NCBI RefSeq assembly: GCF_001307105.1
Contig: NZ_LGYN01000026.1
Coordinates: 186,001-250,000, forward strand
Source of the DNA: Bacillus australimaris
Lineage (GTDB): Bacteria; Bacillota; Bacilli; Bacillales; Bacillaceae
Direction: 5' to 3'
Length of the DNA stretch: 64,000 nt
Shown here: piece by piece, positions 53,248 through 63,881 of the stretch
Numbering within the stretch: position 1 is the first letter of the stretch
How the letters are laid out: every line of letters begins with the position of its first letter
Notes under the pieces: generated by a model
Told to the model about the DNA's origin: nothing
The model's database searches: none
The model's input: only the letters and a program-made list of their open reading frames with translations
Position numbers and translations under genes: made by a program

Positions 53248-54222
53248 TTATAACCACACCTCGATGTAAATTCCTAAAACAGCAAGTAATAAACCAGCTG
53301 TCCAGAAGGTGACAACCACTCTCCACTCAGACCAGCCAACTAACTCATAGTGGTGGTGAAGCGGACTCATCTTAAAGATTCTTTTTCCAGTTGTTTTAAA
53401 GGAGATGACTTGAAGAATAACGGATAACGTTTCGACAACAAATACTCCTCCAATAATGACAAGTAAAATTTCAAGCTTTGTTAAAATCGCAATCGCTACA
53501 ATGGCTCCGCCTAAAGCAAGCGACCCTGTATCACCCATAAATACTTTTGCAGGATGCGCGTTAAACACTAGGAAGCCAAGGACAGCTCCAGCTACTGCTA
53601 CAGAAAAGATTGCTACATCATACTGTGATTGATTCCACGCCAGTATGGCAAAAGCTCCGAAAGCAATAGCAGCGGTTCCAGATAAGAGACCATCCAGTCC
53701 GTCCGTTAAGTTCACGGCATTTGAACCTCCGACAAGCATGAAAACGACAAGAATAAAGTAAGCCCATCCTAAATCAAAGCTGACATCTGTTCCTGGAATG
53801 CGAATCGTCGTTGCAAACTGATAATAATGGAAGACTGCATAAAAAATCACTGCGATCACAATTTGACCGATTAATTTCTGTTTCGATGTTAATCCAAGGT
53901 TTCGTTTCATCGCTACTTTAATATAATCATCTAAAAATCCTAATAGACCGTAGCCAAGTGTGACAAACAATAATAAAAACATTTCTGGACTAATCTCAGA
54001 GAATTTGTTGATCATCACAATCGTTGTAATCGTAATAGAAAAGATAATCATAATTCCGCCCATTGTCGGAGTACCTGATTTCTTTAAGTGAGACTGTGGT
54101 CCCTCTTCTCTAATACTTTGACCAAATTTAAGTCTTCTTAAAAACGGAATAAAAATCGGGGATAAAAGAACACTGATTAAAAATCCCATTATGATTGTAA
54201 ACAATATCACCTGTTCAAGCAT
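53248..54222 (-). CDS. mraY: Phospho-MurNAc-pentapeptide transferase
   Basis: Ten-segment membrane enzyme that moves phospho-MurNAc-pentapeptide onto undecaprenyl phosphate, producing lipid I. The 324-residue protein shows FLDDYIKV with the catalytic Asp pair, [12 protein letters not shown] with the nucleophilic region, and [12 protein letters not shown] near the end. Start ATG 54222 follows AAGGAG. It abuts murD. Confidence 0.97.
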   Translation of the reverse strand: MLEQVILFTIIMGFLISVLLSPIFIPFLRRLKFGQSIREEGPQSHLKKSGTPTMGGIMIIFSITITTIVMINKFSEISPEMFLLLFVTLGYGLLGFLDDYIKVAMKRNLGLTSKQKLIGQIVIAVIFYAVFHYYQFATTIRIPGTDVSFDLGWAYFILVVFMLVGGSNAVNLTDGLDGLLSGTAAIAFGAFAILAWNQSQYDVAIFSVAVAGAVLGFLVFNAHPAKVFMGDTGSLALGGAIVAIAILTKLEILLVIIGGVFVVETLSVILQVISFKTTGKRIFKMSPLHHHYELVGWSEWRVVVTFWTAGLLLAVLGIYIEVWL

Positions 54223-54357
54223 CGTTCTTTACTCCTTCCGAATTTCCAAAGCCGTTTCCCATCAGAAAATTGCATTCATTATTATGGTATTCATTCTCGT
54301 TCTTCGTATGTTGTTTTTGTACAAAATGCTTCATTTCATTACACTCTTTTCATCATT

Positions 54358-55833
54358 TTAAGATTTGTTTAGATCTAAAATAGCGTCTACGGCAACCTTT
54401 GCATCATCAAAATCGTAAACTTGATCACCTATGATTTGGTATGTCTCATGACCTTTACCCGCTATTAAGACTGTATCGCCTTTTTTTGCATTAGCAATCG
54501 CAAAAAAGATCGCTTGTTTACGATTCACAAAGCTATGATAATATGCGTCTGACACTCCATTTTCCATATCCTTTAAAATAGCTGAAGGATCTTCGCTTCT
54601 TGGGTTGTCTGATGTAAAAACAGGCTCATCTGCATATTTCACAGCGATTTGGGCCATTTGAGGGCGCTTCGTTTTATCACGGTCGCCGCCGCATCCTACC
54701 ACACAGAAAATTTTGCCCTCTGTTAATTCTCTACATGTTGTGAGGACATTTTCTAAGCTGTCAGGCGTATGGGCGTAATCGACGATGACAGGAAAATCTT
54801 GATCACAGTTGACCAGTTCAAATCTGCCTTTGACTCCCTCTAGCTCTTCAATTGCACTCACAATCGTCTCAAACGTTAGCCCAGATACGATCCCCACTGA
54901 TACAGCTGCCAGAATGTTATACACATTAAACTTTCCAATGAGAGCAACTGTAACATTCTTTGTGCCAATTGGAGTGATCAATTCAAATTGAGTGCCCTTC
55001 GGCTTAATTTGAATATTCTTTGCCATCACATCTGCTTTTTGCTCTAAGCCATATGTCATGACTTCAGCAGCTGTCACTTTTTCAAAATAACTCGAAGCGT
55101 CATCATCTGCATTTAAAATCGCATGCTTTGGCTTATCGTGATGAAAGGCACTGCCAAGCTGTGAGAACAGCAAGCTTTTCGCATGTTTATATTCTTCCAT
55201 TGTGTTGTGATAGTCGAGATGATCCTGTGAAAGGTTCGTGAAAACGGCGATATCATAATCACATCCATGAACCCTACCAAGATGCAGTGCATGTGATGAT
55301 ACTTCCATAATGGCTGTGTCTACATCTTGATCCAGCATCTGTTTAAAGGTTTTCTGAAGTGTGACACTTTCAGGTGTGGTGTTTTTCACGTCAAGAATCT
55401 CATCATTCACCTTCATATACATCGTACCGATTAATCCTGTTTTCTTTTCAGCTTTTCTCATCATTTGTTCAATCATGTGCGTTGTGGAAGTTTTTCCGTT
55501 TGTTCCTGTGATCCCAATGAGATTCAGCTTATGAGTTGGCTGTTCGTAAAACGCATCAGCTATTCTTGCAAGTGCCCTTTGAGAGTGTTTCACAATAATG
55601 ACTGGTACATTTGTTATGTGAAGAGGGTGTTCTGCTACAATCGCAACAGCCCCGCTTTTCACCGCTTTTTCAGCATAATCATGTCCATCTACTGTGTAGC
55701 CTTTTATACAGACAAAAAGGCTTCCTTTTTTCACCTCTCTTGAATCCATTTCAATGGAAGTGATATCAGGATTTTCGTTTATCAATTCATTGTTTTCACT
55801 TTTAAAGTATGTAAGGAGTTGTTGTAATTTCAT
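54358..55833 (-). CDS. murE: UDP-MurNAc-tripeptide synthetase (meso-diaminopimelate-adding)
   Basis: Adds the third amino acid of the stem peptide. The 491-residue Mur ligase has the ATP loop [14 protein letters not shown] and the DNPR motif ([10 protein letters not shown]) that selects meso-diaminopimelate, fitting a Bacillus wall. The start ATG 55833 follows GAGGTTTG. A 211-bp gap separates it from the spoVD terminator. It precedes mraY by 135 bp. Confidence 0.95.
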   Translation of the reverse strand: MKLQQLLTYFKSENNELINENPDITSIEMDSREVKKGSLFVCIKGYTVDGHDYAEKAVKSGAVAIVAEHPLHITNVPVIIVKHSQRALARIADAFYEQPTHKLNLIGITGTNGKTSTTHMIEQMMRKAEKKTGLIGTMYMKVNDEILDVKNTTPESVTLQKTFKQMLDQDVDTAIMEVSSHALHLGRVHGCDYDIAVFTNLSQDHLDYHNTMEEYKHAKSLLFSQLGSAFHHDKPKHAILNADDDASSYFEKVTAAEVMTYGLEQKADVMAKNIQIKPKGTQFELITPIGTKNVTVALIGKFNVYNILAAVSVGIVSGLTFETIVSAIEELEGVKGRFELVNCDQDFPVIVDYAHTPDSLENVLTTCRELTEGKIFCVVGCGGDRDKTKRPQMAQIAVKYADEPVFTSDNPRSEDPSAILKDMENGVSDAYYHSFVNRKQAIFFAIANAKKGDTVLIAGKGHETYQIIGDQVYDFDDAKVAVDAILDLNKS

Positions 55834-55997
55834 TTCATATCAAACCTCTCAAATTCGTTCACGTGCATGTCTTGTGAAAAAAACACACAGTCTATATTTT
55901 ATCGTAAAAAAAAGGATACATCCAGCGTATTCCTTAAGTTTCTCTTGGAAAAAACACACTTTGAGCTCTTTTTTTCAAACTGACCTTCTCTTTCAAC

Positions 55998-56032
55998 AAA
56001 AAGAGGCAGCCGAATGAGTGCGGCTACCCTCT
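55998..56032 (-). terminator. Terminator of spoVD
   Basis: Stem AGAGG(G)TAGCCG / CGGCT(G)CCTCT with an 8-nt loop and a T run on the minus strand, 12 bp after the spoVD stop. Confidence 0.85.
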
Positions 56033-56044
56033 GTTCATTCTGTA

Positions 56045-57964
56045 TTATTCATCGTTCAAGTATAATCTGATGGTGGAACCTTCTTTGACCTTTGTCCCAG
56101 CAGCAGGCGATTGCTTCACCACTTTACTGCCAGTTCCTGAAGCATCGATCTTTAGGTTAATCAAAAGGGATTCAAGGTCTGAAACAGAACCCCCTACAAG
56201 ATTCGGGACTTCAATGGTTTTTGTGTCCAGCCACTGGTACTTCTTTTCAATTTGCCCCTTTCTTTTTTTCACACCCATCTCTGGCAGGCTGTCCCGCATA
56301 ATGTGGCCAACAATTGGTGCAGCAACTGTCCCGCCAAATTGAATGGTGCCTTTCGGGTTATCTACAGCCACATATACAACAATACTTGGATCATCAGCTG
56401 GCGCAAATCCGATAAACGACACAATGTGGTTATTTTCCATGTACTTTCCGTCCTTTACCTTCTGCGCTGTTCCTGTTTTTCCACCAACTCGATACCCTTC
56501 AACAAATGCATTTCGGCCAGTTCCTTGAGCAACTACACTTTCAAGTGCATATCTGATTTCTTTTGAAGTTTCTGCTGAAATCACTTTCTTTTTGGCAATC
56601 GGCGATTGCTTTTTCACTACCTCTTTTGTGATTGGATCTATCCATTCTTTTGCAATGTACGGCGTGTAAAGTGTTCCGCCATTTACCGCAGCTGCTACTG
56701 CAGCTACTTGCTGAATCGGCGTAACAGATACACCTTGACCAAAAGCAGTTGTCGCCTGCTCAACAGGGCCAACGCGATCAAGTGGGAACAAAATTCCCCG
56801 CCCTTCCCCTTGTAGGTCAATTCCTGTTTTTTGACCAAATCCAAAATTTTTAATATAGGAAAACAATTTATCTTTTCCTAGACGGTCACCTAGTTCTACA
56901 AAACCAGGGTTACAGGAGTTTTGAACCACCTCTAAAAATGACTGTGATCCGTGTCCGCCTTTTTTCCAGCATCTAAGTCTTGCACCATCAACTGTCACAG
57001 ATCCACTGTCAAAAAAATGATCACGTTTTAAATTGACTTTCTTCTCTTCTAATGCTGCTGCAAGTGTAATAATTTTAAACGTCGATCCTGGCTCATATGT
57101 GCTCCACACCGGTAAATTCCGGTTAAACACTTTCGAATCAACTGATTGATAGTCCGCAGGATCAAAATCTGGTCTGCTTGACATCCCAAGTACTTCACCA
57201 TTCTTCGGGTTCATCGCAATAGCAATCATGCCATCTGGATTATACTTTGCTTGCGCATTGTCTAATTCCCGCTCTATGATGGTTTGTACCTTCGCATCGA
57301 CTGTTAATTTCATATCAAGGCCATCTTTAGGCGGTGTATAATCATCTGCTTCATCTGGCATTTTCTGTCCTTTTGCGTCGGAATAGAACTTCACAGAGCC
57401 CTTTTCTCCCTTTAGGTCATCGTCATAATAGGCTTCCAGTCCAAGTAGACCTTGGTTATCAATTCCAGCAAAGCCCAGCACATGAGAAAGGAAGCTGCCA
57501 AACGGATAATGTCTGATGCTGTCTTCCGCTACATACACTCCATCTAAATCAAGCTCTCTAACTTCTTTTGCTTTTTCATGAGATACCTTTCTCCCCTCTG
57601 GAGAAATTCGTTCGATTGATGTTTTCTTTGTGACATGTTTGTATGCTTTCTCCTCGGACATATTCAAGACTGCCGCCAGTTTCTTACTTGTTTCTGCGGG
57701 ATCTTTAATTTGGCGCGGCACAACCAATATAGATGGCGCACTTTTGTTTGTCGCAAGCTCTACCCCATTCCGGTCTAAAATATCTCCTCTTTCCGGTTCA
57801 AACGGGAGGTTTCGGCTCCACGAGTCCTTTGCTAAGCTTGTCAGCTTCTCGCCCATAATAAACTGCACATATCCTAATCTAGTATCTATGATGAAAAAAA
57901 TGATCACCCCAAACAGCAGCACGAAAAGCAATCGTTTTCTCACTGTTACACTCGACACTCGCAC
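56045..57964 (-). CDS. spoVD: SpoVD, sporulation-specific penicillin-binding protein
   Basis: Class B penicillin-binding protein (transpeptidase) needed for spore cortex. The 639-residue protein has a short N-terminal cytoplasmic part, a membrane segment (about 10-30), a dimerisation domain, the transpeptidase domain with SxxK in YEPGSTFKI, SxN, and KTGTAQ, and one C-terminal PASTA domain (about 580-639). The start is GTG at 57964 with AAGGAG upstream, giving VRVSSVTVRKRLL like the B. subtilis protein; the upstream ATG 58051 lies in the pbpB terminator. Confidence 0.95.
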   Translation of the reverse strand: MRVSSVTVRKRLLFVLLFGVIIFFIIDTRLGYVQFIMGEKLTSLAKDSWSRNLPFEPERGDILDRNGVELATNKSAPSILVVPRQIKDPAETSKKLAAVLNMSEEKAYKHVTKKTSIERISPEGRKVSHEKAKEVRELDLDGVYVAEDSIRHYPFGSFLSHVLGFAGIDNQGLLGLEAYYDDDLKGEKGSVKFYSDAKGQKMPDEADDYTPPKDGLDMKLTVDAKVQTIIERELDNAQAKYNPDGMIAIAMNPKNGEVLGMSSRPDFDPADYQSVDSKVFNRNLPVWSTYEPGSTFKIITLAAALEEKKVNLKRDHFFDSGSVTVDGARLRCWKKGGHGSQSFLEVVQNSCNPGFVELGDRLGKDKLFSYIKNFGFGQKTGIDLQGEGRGILFPLDRVGPVEQATTAFGQGVSVTPIQQVAAVAAAVNGGTLYTPYIAKEWIDPITKEVVKKQSPIAKKKVISAETSKEIRYALESVVAQGTGRNAFVEGYRVGGKTGTAQKVKDGKYMENNHIVSFIGFAPADDPSIVVYVAVDNPKGTIQFGGTVAAPIVGHIMRDSLPEMGVKKRKGQIEKKYQWLDTKTIEVPNLVGGSVSDLESLLINLKIDASGTGSKVVKQSPAAGTKVKEGSTIRLYLNDE

Positions 57965-57997
57965 GCCCGGTTCACTCCTTACATATGGCTTGTTTCC

Positions 57998-58005
57998 ATT
58001 ATATG
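57998..58005 (-). promoter_or_regulatory. Possible SigE -10 element of spoVD
   Basis: CATATAAT on the minus strand fits the SigE -10 consensus CATACAMT with one or two changes. The -35 is not clear (only TTCTACA-like). SpoVD is mother-cell expressed in B. subtilis. Confidence 0.5.
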
Positions 58006-58054
58006 CAGGCCCGTCCTTTTGTAGAACGGTCTCGTCTATCCGGCTCGCCAAAAG

Positions 58055-58085
58055 AAAAAACCTAGCAAATGGTTTGCTAGGTTTT
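58055..58085 (-). terminator. Terminator of the mraZ-pbpB unit
   Basis: Stem AAACCTAGCAAA / TTTGCTAGGTTT with a short loop and a T run on the minus strand. It separates pbpB from spoVD. Confidence 0.9.
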
Positions 58086-58089
58086 GCAG

Positions 58090-60243
58090 TTAATTCGGTT
58101 TAAATGTCACAGTGACGACTTTATCTGAAATCTCCGCTCCACTTTTGACACTTTGTTTGACAGCATATCCTTGTCCCTTTGTTTCGATATGCACACCGGA
58201 AATGGATGCATATTGAAGCACTTCTCTTCTCGACCAGCCTGTCATATCAGGCATCTTAATGGTCTTTCCTGCTGTTTTCAAGAAAACTTTCTGGCTTTCA
58301 GAGAATTCAGAGCCTGCACTTGGCCACTGGCGCTTAATGGAGAGGCCGTCACCGATGACAACAGGCGTTAAGTTTTTATTTTTGACTTCTGTTTCCGCCT
58401 GCTTCACTTCTAAATCGAGGAAGGAAGGCATGGTTTCTTGTTTCACCTTTTGTTCGCCCGATTTTTTATCGTCTGTTTTTGTTGGTGCAATATTTAAATA
58501 GAGCAGACTATTTTTCATCACAGGGTTAAAAATTTGTGCAACTGGGGCAGACCCAGTTTCTGTATCAGACAGCTGAGGCTGCTGTACAGCCACATAAACG
58601 AGCAGTTTCGGATCATCTTTTGGTGCCATGCCCATAAATGAAAAGACATAATCGTTTCTTCCTTGGAGGTAACCGCCGGCACCGCCAATTTGCCCTGTTC
58701 CTGTTTTCCCAGCAACATCAAAGCCTTTGATTTGGTATGGCTGACCTGTTCCAATTTTCGAGGAAACAACCTCACCTAAAATGTCACGGACTTGCTTTGC
58801 TGTATCAGATGATATCGGTTTTCCAGCCACTGTTGGTTCGTGCTGCAAAATCGTTTTATTTGTGTTTGGGTCTGTAATATGATCAATCACATATGGCTTC
58901 ATCATCGTTCCGCCGTTCGCTATCGCTGTCGCTGCTTGGATTTGTTGAATTGGTGTAATGGCAGACGCTTGTCCATAAGCCGTCGATGCTTTGTCATATT
59001 CGTATCTGTAATTGATTTTACTAGACGCTTCGTTCGGCAAGTCAATTCCTGTTTTGTCATAGAAATGGAATTTCTGCAAATATTGTTCGTATCGTGTGAA
59101 GCCTAGTTTTTCTTTTGCCAGCTTTGCAAAGGCTACGTTTGACGAACGTAGAACACCTTGATGAAAGTCAATCTTTCCCCAGCCATTACCGTTGTTGTGA
59201 TCTCTTACAAGGCCCCCGCCTACTTTATAAGTACCAGATTGATATTTATCATTGCCGTGATAGACCCCTTCTTGGATTGCCGCAGCAAGTGTATAGATCT
59301 TCATTGTTGAACCCGGCTCAAACGCGTAAGAAATGACATCATTGTTATAATTCGTAATGTCTAGTTCATTTAAATTAAAGCTTGGCCGCTGCCCCATCGC
59401 AAGAACCTTTCCCGTTTTTGGGTCAACGACTGTGGCAATGATTTTCTTCGGTTTATATTTTTTGGCAACCTGCGTCATACTTTCTTCAAGAAACGCTTGG
59501 ATTTTTTGATCGATGGTCAGTGTGACGTTTTTCCCATCCTTCGGGGCGACGATGTCTTCTTTACTATTCGGAAGAGCCCATCCGCTTCTGTCACTGTTAT
59601 ATGTCACATAGCCGTCTTTTTCTTTTAAATATTTGTTCAGCGCCTTCTCAAGTCCCATCGCGCCTGACATGTCCTTCGTCGCCTCATCTAATCTTGCATA
59701 ACCAATTAAATTCGAAGCAAACATGCCGTTTGGATAGTATCGCTTCGTGTCTTTTTCAAATGCGATCCCTGGAAGCTTTAGCTTTTCAATTTTTTCTTTT
59801 GTTGAAAAACTAATGTCCTTCCCAGCTTTTCCAAACTCAACTTGGAACGCATCTTTTGTATTCAGACGCTTTAAAATTTCGCTTTCTCTCATATCAATTA
59901 CTTTTGACAGCTCTTTAGCTGTCTTTGCTTTGTCAACCACATGCATTGGGTGCTTTATATCGACCGTCATTTTCTTGCTCATGACCGCAATTAGCTTGTA
60001 CACAGAAGTATCCTCTGCAATTACATTCCCATTCCGGTCTAGAATAGATCCTCTTTTGGCTTCAAGTGTTTTCTTCGATTGATATTGTTCATTTGCCTTT
60101 GCGGCTAACACTTGACCATCTACCGTTCCTGTAATTTGAATATAAATAAAACGTACAAGGATGATAAAGAAAAACAGGGCGAAGCAAATACTCGCAATTG
60201 CCGCGCCTCTGTTCATCATTTTATTCTTTTTGGGCATCGCCAT
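58090..60243 (-). CDS. pbpB: PBP2B, essential septal transpeptidase
   Basis: Class B penicillin-binding protein that cross-links septal peptidoglycan. The 717-residue protein has a membrane segment at about residues 15-37, a pedestal domain, the transpeptidase motifs [12 protein letters not shown] (nucleophilic Ser), SSN, and KTGTGQ, and two C-terminal PASTA domains ([10 protein letters not shown] and [13 protein letters not shown]). The start at ATG 60243 lies just after the ftsL stop; upstream in-frame ATG at 60264 would overlap ftsL. It follows rsmH-ftsL. Confidence 0.95.
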   Translation of the reverse strand: MAMPKKNKMMNRGAAIASICFALFFFIILVRFIYIQITGTVDGQVLAAKANEQYQSKKTLEAKRGSILDRNGNVIAEDTSVYKLIAVMSKKMTVDIKHPMHVVDKAKTAKELSKVIDMRESEILKRLNTKDAFQVEFGKAGKDISFSTKEKIEKLKLPGIAFEKDTKRYYPNGMFASNLIGYARLDEATKDMSGAMGLEKALNKYLKEKDGYVTYNSDRSGWALPNSKEDIVAPKDGKNVTLTIDQKIQAFLEESMTQVAKKYKPKKIIATVVDPKTGKVLAMGQRPSFNLNELDITNYNNDVISYAFEPGSTMKIYTLAAAIQEGVYHGNDKYQSGTYKVGGGLVRDHNNGNGWGKIDFHQGVLRSSNVAFAKLAKEKLGFTRYEQYLQKFHFYDKTGIDLPNEASSKINYRYEYDKASTAYGQASAITPIQQIQAATAIANGGTMMKPYVIDHITDPNTNKTILQHEPTVAGKPISSDTAKQVRDILGEVVSSKIGTGQPYQIKGFDVAGKTGTGQIGGAGGYLQGRNDYVFSFMGMAPKDDPKLLVYVAVQQPQLSDTETGSAPVAQIFNPVMKNSLLYLNIAPTKTDDKKSGEQKVKQETMPSFLDLEVKQAETEVKNKNLTPVVIGDGLSIKRQWPSAGSEFSESQKVFLKTAGKTIKMPDMTGWSRREVLQYASISGVHIETKGQGYAVKQSVKSGAEISDKVVTVTFKPN

Positions 60244-60244
60244 C

Positions 60245-60592
60245 TTAATCGACCTTCTTAACATCTTTCGATATGCTTAAGCCTGCTTTTTTCGCCGCTT
60301 CGATGATTCTCTCTGGTTCACTCAGTAAGTCTTTTTCCTTTTGAAGCTCAGTGATCTTCTTCGATTCTAAAGAAACTTGCTGTTCTAATTTCTGTACTTC
60401 GATATTGGCATGATAGACAGCAAAGGCTTTAGAAATGATGAGAATCGAGCTGCACATAAGAGCCATGACAAACATGACAAGTAAGATTTTTTCACCAAGT
60501 GTTATAGAACCTCTTCTTTTAATAACAACTGATTGGCCTTGCTGCTCTGTTTGATGTTGCTTTACTTCTCTTTGGTAAGCCAAATTACTCAT
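60245..60592 (-). CDS. ftsL: Cell-division protein FtsL
   Basis: Short bitopic divisome protein that forms a complex with DivIB and DivIC; an unstable, rate-limiting division protein in Bacillus. The 115-residue protein has a cytoplasmic basic part, a membrane segment at about residues 35-56, and a leucine-zipper-like coiled coil ([16 protein letters not shown]). The start ATG 60592 has AAAGGAGG upstream. Confidence 0.93.
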   Translation of the reverse strand: MSNLAYQREVKQHQTEQQGQSVVIKRRGSITLGEKILLVMFVMALMCSSILIISKAFAVYHANIEVQKLEQQVSLESKKITELQKEKDLLSEPERIIEAAKKAGLSISKDVKKVD

Positions 60593-60629
60593 AAGAAACC
60601 TCCTTTTTATCATCATCTATGGTGTCGTT

Positions 60630-61562
60630 TTACTTTTTTTCTGCAATTCGGAGCTTCGCTGAACGGGCACGGTTGTTATGTTCCAGCTCTTGTTCTGATG
60701 CAACGATCGGTTTTCTCGTGATCAGCTTCAGCTTTGGTTCAAGTCCTTCTGGAATCACTGGTAGTCCGTGCGGAAGTTCTGGAAGAGAAGACATTTCTTT
60801 AAATGTACTTTTACAAATCCGGTCTTCAAGTGAATGGAATGTAATGACAGAAATTCTCCCCTTCGGATTGAGTAACTCTATTGCTTGTTCTAGTGCTTCT
60901 TCAAATACTTTCAATTCATCATTTACGGCAATTCGGATCGCTTGGAACACTCTTTTTGCTGGATGTCCGCCAGTTCGTCTTGCAGGTGCGGGAATTCCTT
61001 CTTTGATAATGTCGACAAGCTCCCCTGTTGTTTCAATTGGCGCTTTTTTTCTAGCTTCTTCAATTTTGCGTGCGATTTGCTTGCTGAATTTTTCTTCCCC
61101 ATATTTGTAGAAAATCCGAACTAGATCTTCAAATGGCCATTCATTCACCACTTGTTTTGCCGACAATGCGGCCGTTTGATCCATTCGCATGTCAAGAGGT
61201 GCATCATGGTGATAACTAAAGCCTCTTTCTGGTGTGTCAAGCTGAGGAGATGAAACCCCAAGATCAAATATCACACCGTCTACGCTTGTAATACCTTGTT
61301 CATTCAGACGTTCTTTTAAATATCGGAAGTTGCTTTTTATGAAAAGAATGTTCGCTTTAGCATCCGCGAGCTTCTCTCGTGCATGATCCAGTGCAGCATC
61401 GTCTTGGTCAAATCCAATCAATGTACCTTTTTCTGATAGTTGAGATAGTAAATATGAGCTATGACCTGCTCCGCCTAGCGTGCAGTCCACATATGTACCG
61501 TCTTCTTTGACGTTTAAACCGTCAACTGTTTCTTTTAATAAAACTGTCTCATGTTGAAACAT
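60630..61562 (-). CDS. rsmH: 16S rRNA N4-methylcytidine (C1402) methyltransferase RsmH
   Basis: Adds the N4-methyl group to m4Cm1402 of 16S rRNA with SAM. The 310-residue protein has the SAM site [14 protein letters not shown] and the [19 protein letters not shown] family motif, and HSLEDRICK near the end. It lies between mraZ and ftsL; called mraW in older work. Confidence 0.96.
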   Translation of the reverse strand: MFQHETVLLKETVDGLNVKEDGTYVDCTLGGAGHSSYLLSQLSEKGTLIGFDQDDAALDHAREKLADAKANILFIKSNFRYLKERLNEQGITSVDGVIFDLGVSSPQLDTPERGFSYHHDAPLDMRMDQTAALSAKQVVNEWPFEDLVRIFYKYGEEKFSKQIARKIEEARKKAPIETTGELVDIIKEGIPAPARRTGGHPAKRVFQAIRIAVNDELKVFEEALEQAIELLNPKGRISVITFHSLEDRICKSTFKEMSSLPELPHGLPVIPEGLEPKLKLITRKPIVASEQELEHNNRARSAKLRIAEKK

Positions 61563-61628
61563 GATGTTATGGTCCCACCTTTTTCAAATAGAAATGAATG
61601 TGTAGAAAGCTTGCTGCACAAGGGATTA

Positions 61629-62060
61629 TTATATATCAAATCCAATCATGTTTTCAGCAATTTCAGCAAAAGAATCTTCTTGCTCTTCTGTATATTGTTC
61701 CCAGATCGACTTACTCCACAACTCAATTCGATTTGAAACGCCGATGACCACACATTCTTTTTCGAGTTTTGCATATTGGAGTAGGTTTGATGCGATGTTA
61801 ATACGCCCCTGCTTGTCCAGATCGCATTCGACTGCGCCAGAGAAGAAGAACCGGGTAAACGCACGTGCATCTTTTTTCGTTAGCGGTAGTGCTTTGAGTT
61901 TCTCTTCGATTAGTTTCCACTCACTCATAGGGTAGCCAAATAAACATTGATCAAGCCCTCTCGTCAGCACAAACTGTTCTCCGAGACCGTCTCTAAATTT
62001 AGCAGGGATGATCATGCGCCCTTTTGTATCAATCGTATGTTGGTATTCACCCATGAACAT
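61629..62060 (-). CDS. mraZ: MraZ, transcriptional regulator of the dcw cluster
   Basis: A DNA-binding protein with two AbrB-type SpoVT-like domains ([19 protein letters not shown] and [22 protein letters not shown]) that assembles in rings. In E. coli and Mollicutes it regulates its own dcw promoter. The 143-residue protein begins at ATG 62060 with a poor ribosome binding site, because the purine-rich DNA upstream is the repeated operator. It is the first gene of the dcw unit. Confidence 0.95.
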   Translation of the reverse strand: MFMGEYQHTIDTKGRMIIPAKFRDGLGEQFVLTRGLDQCLFGYPMSEWKLIEEKLKALPLTKKDARAFTRFFFSGAVECDLDKQGRINIASNLLQYAKLEKECVVIGVSNRIELWSKSIWEQYTEEQEDSFAEIAENMIGFDI

Positions 62061-62072
62061 GATAATCAGAGC

Positions 62073-62118
62073 CCCACTTTCTCACCCTTACTCTCCACTA
62101 TCCACCACTTCTCTCCAC
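62073..62118 (-). promoter_or_regulatory. MraZ-box array (five GTGGWG-like boxes)
   Basis: On the minus strand, from 62118 down: GTGGAG, GTGGTG, GTGGAG, AGGGTG, AGTGGG, each separated by exactly 4 bp, so the period is 10 bp. This is the arrangement expected for an MraZ binding site (TGGGN-type direct repeats one helical turn apart). The array ends 12 bp before the mraZ start codon. The 62061-62145 gap holds nothing else clearly identifiable. Confidence 0.75.
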
Positions 62119-62144
62119 AAAACTTATTTTACACTGTTTCAACA

Positions 62145-62173
62145 TAAAAAAAAACCCTGAACTAGTCAGGGTT
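62145..62173 (-). terminator. Terminator of bshC
   Basis: Stem AACCCTGA-ACTAG-TCAGGGTT followed by nine T residues on the minus strand, 16 bp after the bshC stop. Confidence 0.92.
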
Positions 62174-62188
62174 CATTAAAACTTTATT

Positions 62189-63808
62189 TCAAAGTTTGAC
62201 AATTTGCTGCTTGTTTTGAAATGAAAATGGCAGATTTTTGAACGTTTTGAAGAATTCTGGACCATATTTGTTTAAAAAGTACATGATATTCCAAATTCTT
62301 TCTTGCGGAGCATCCAGTGGTTTTAAGCTGTTTTCAATCCGTTCAAAGTCCCGAAGGATATATCCTTCCTTTTCTTCCACACGCTGCGCCACCTTTTGAT
62401 AAACAAATTGAAGCTGGTCTTCGATAAATTTGGCATTTTTATCTAGCAGCTGATCGAAGTTTGGTTCAACCTCCAGTGCTTCTTGCCTCAACACGCCATG
62501 AACATTCGCTAATTCACGTTTGGCTTGTTCAACCGCTTGAACAAAGCTGTCTGGAAGGCTTTGCTGAAAGTGAGCTTCTTTCTTTTCTTTTACTCCGCTT
62601 GTCAGCACTTCTTCTACCGACAGTTCTCTGACTGGCAGCTTCTTATCAATATGTCTTTCAAGAATGGTCACGTGCAATCTTGGGAGAACAGGTGCCATCT
62701 TCAATTTAAAGTGCTCAAAGATTCCTTTCAACTCTCCCCAATAGTTAACTTCACCGTGTCCTGCCATAAAAGCAAGTGTCGGGAGAAGGGTTTCCTGCAT
62801 TAAGGGACGTGTCACCACATTGTTACTAAACCGTTCTGGGTGCTCCTCAATTTCCTGCAAAAGCTCTTCTTTTGACCATGTAAGCCCCACTTCTGATATA
62901 GAAAAATGGCCGTTCTCCTTCTCAATCAGGAAACGCTCCTCATCATATTCGTAAAACAGGTTCGCCTGATTGTCACCAGCTTCAATGATCGGCTGATATC
63001 CCGCTCGCTTCATGGCGGCCTGCGTTTCATTCAAGCGAGTTGTGACTGCGTCATTTGTCTCGATAATATGTTTGAATAGTGTACGCTCAAGTGGTTTGAC
63101 GTCTAAGTCTCCTGAATTAAATAGAAGCAGTCCATCTTCTTCAAAAAGATCGGATACAATCCATTCAAAGAAATCTGTATACGTTTCTGATTTGCGTAAA
63201 CATCGAATAAGCTGATCAAGCAAGTCATTGGTGTACGCAGACTCTTCATAGCTTGAAAACACATCACGAAGCCATTTTTCTGTTTTTTCTTGATGCAGCG
63301 GCGTTCTTTTCGCAGCAGTTTTTTTCACGCTATGTAATGGCAGCTTTTGTTTGACTGGACCTTTTTCGCCAGACGTGTACACAAAATTGATTTCATCTAC
63401 GTCATGATCCTCACCTGCTACCCAAAAGACCGGAATCACAGGAACGCCAAGTGCTGATTCTTTTTCTTTTGCGAACTGAATAATGGATATGATTTTATGT
63501 ATGGTATAAAGCGGTCCTGCCAGTAGGCCTGCCTGCTGCCCTCCAACCACCATGACACTCCGTTCGTCACGAATCTTTTCAATGTTTTGACGCATCGCAG
63601 ATGATTCAAACTTTGCGTGGTATGCGCTCATATAGTCTGCTAAAGCCTCGCGCGGGAAGCTCATTTCCATGAGATCGTCGTATCTCTTTTTCCATGTGTG
63701 CTCAGAATGTATATCATAATCAAAAAAAGCAGTCATCTCTTTTTTTTCTTCTATATAATCACGTATGAATAAATTCTGACTTCGGATGGAAAGTTCAGTC
63801 AATTGCAT
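62189..63808 (-). CDS. bshC: Putative cysteine ligase of bacillithiol synthesis BshC
   Basis: Last step of bacillithiol synthesis, adding cysteine to GlcN-malate. The 539-residue protein matches the BshC (YllA) family, with the N-terminal segment VMVVGGQQAGLLAGPLYTIHK around a nucleotide-fold region and a long C-terminal coiled coil (about 395-475). The catalytic mechanism is not clear from sequence. The start ATG 63808 follows GAAAGGAAG. It lies between a panE-like gene and mraZ, ending with a strong terminator, so it is transcribed apart from the dcw cluster. Confidence 0.93.
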   Translation of the reverse strand: MQLTELSIRSQNLFIRDYIEEKKEMTAFFDYDIHSEHTWKKRYDDLMEMSFPREALADYMSAYHAKFESSAMRQNIEKIRDERSVMVVGGQQAGLLAGPLYTIHKIISIIQFAKEKESALGVPVIPVFWVAGEDHDVDEINFVYTSGEKGPVKQKLPLHSVKKTAAKRTPLHQEKTEKWLRDVFSSYEESAYTNDLLDQLIRCLRKSETYTDFFEWIVSDLFEEDGLLLFNSGDLDVKPLERTLFKHIIETNDAVTTRLNETQAAMKRAGYQPIIEAGDNQANLFYEYDEERFLIEKENGHFSISEVGLTWSKEELLQEIEEHPERFSNNVVTRPLMQETLLPTLAFMAGHGEVNYWGELKGIFEHFKLKMAPVLPRLHVTILERHIDKKLPVRELSVEEVLTSGVKEKKEAHFQQSLPDSFVQAVEQAKRELANVHGVLRQEALEVEPNFDQLLDKNAKFIEDQLQFVYQKVAQRVEEKEGYILRDFERIENSLKPLDAPQERIWNIMYFLNKYGPEFFKTFKNLPFSFQNKQQIVKL

Positions 63809-63853
63809 GTTTAGAACTTCCTTTCTTCAATAAATAGTTAGTTTCCCGAAAAA

Positions 63854-63881
63854 AGTATAGCATGTAAATGAGCTCACTCAA
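63854..63881 (-). promoter_or_regulatory. SigA promoter of bshC
   Basis: TTGAGT at 63876-63881 and TATACT at 63854-63859 on the minus strand, 16-bp spacer, with TGC in front of the -10 (extended -10). The -35 overlaps the stop of the panE-like gene. Confidence 0.75.

Noticed and set aside
57965..58051. Longer N-terminus for SpoVD from ATG 58051
   Set aside because: The extension overlaps the pbpB terminator region; GTG 57964 has a ribosome binding site and matches the B. subtilis N-terminus.
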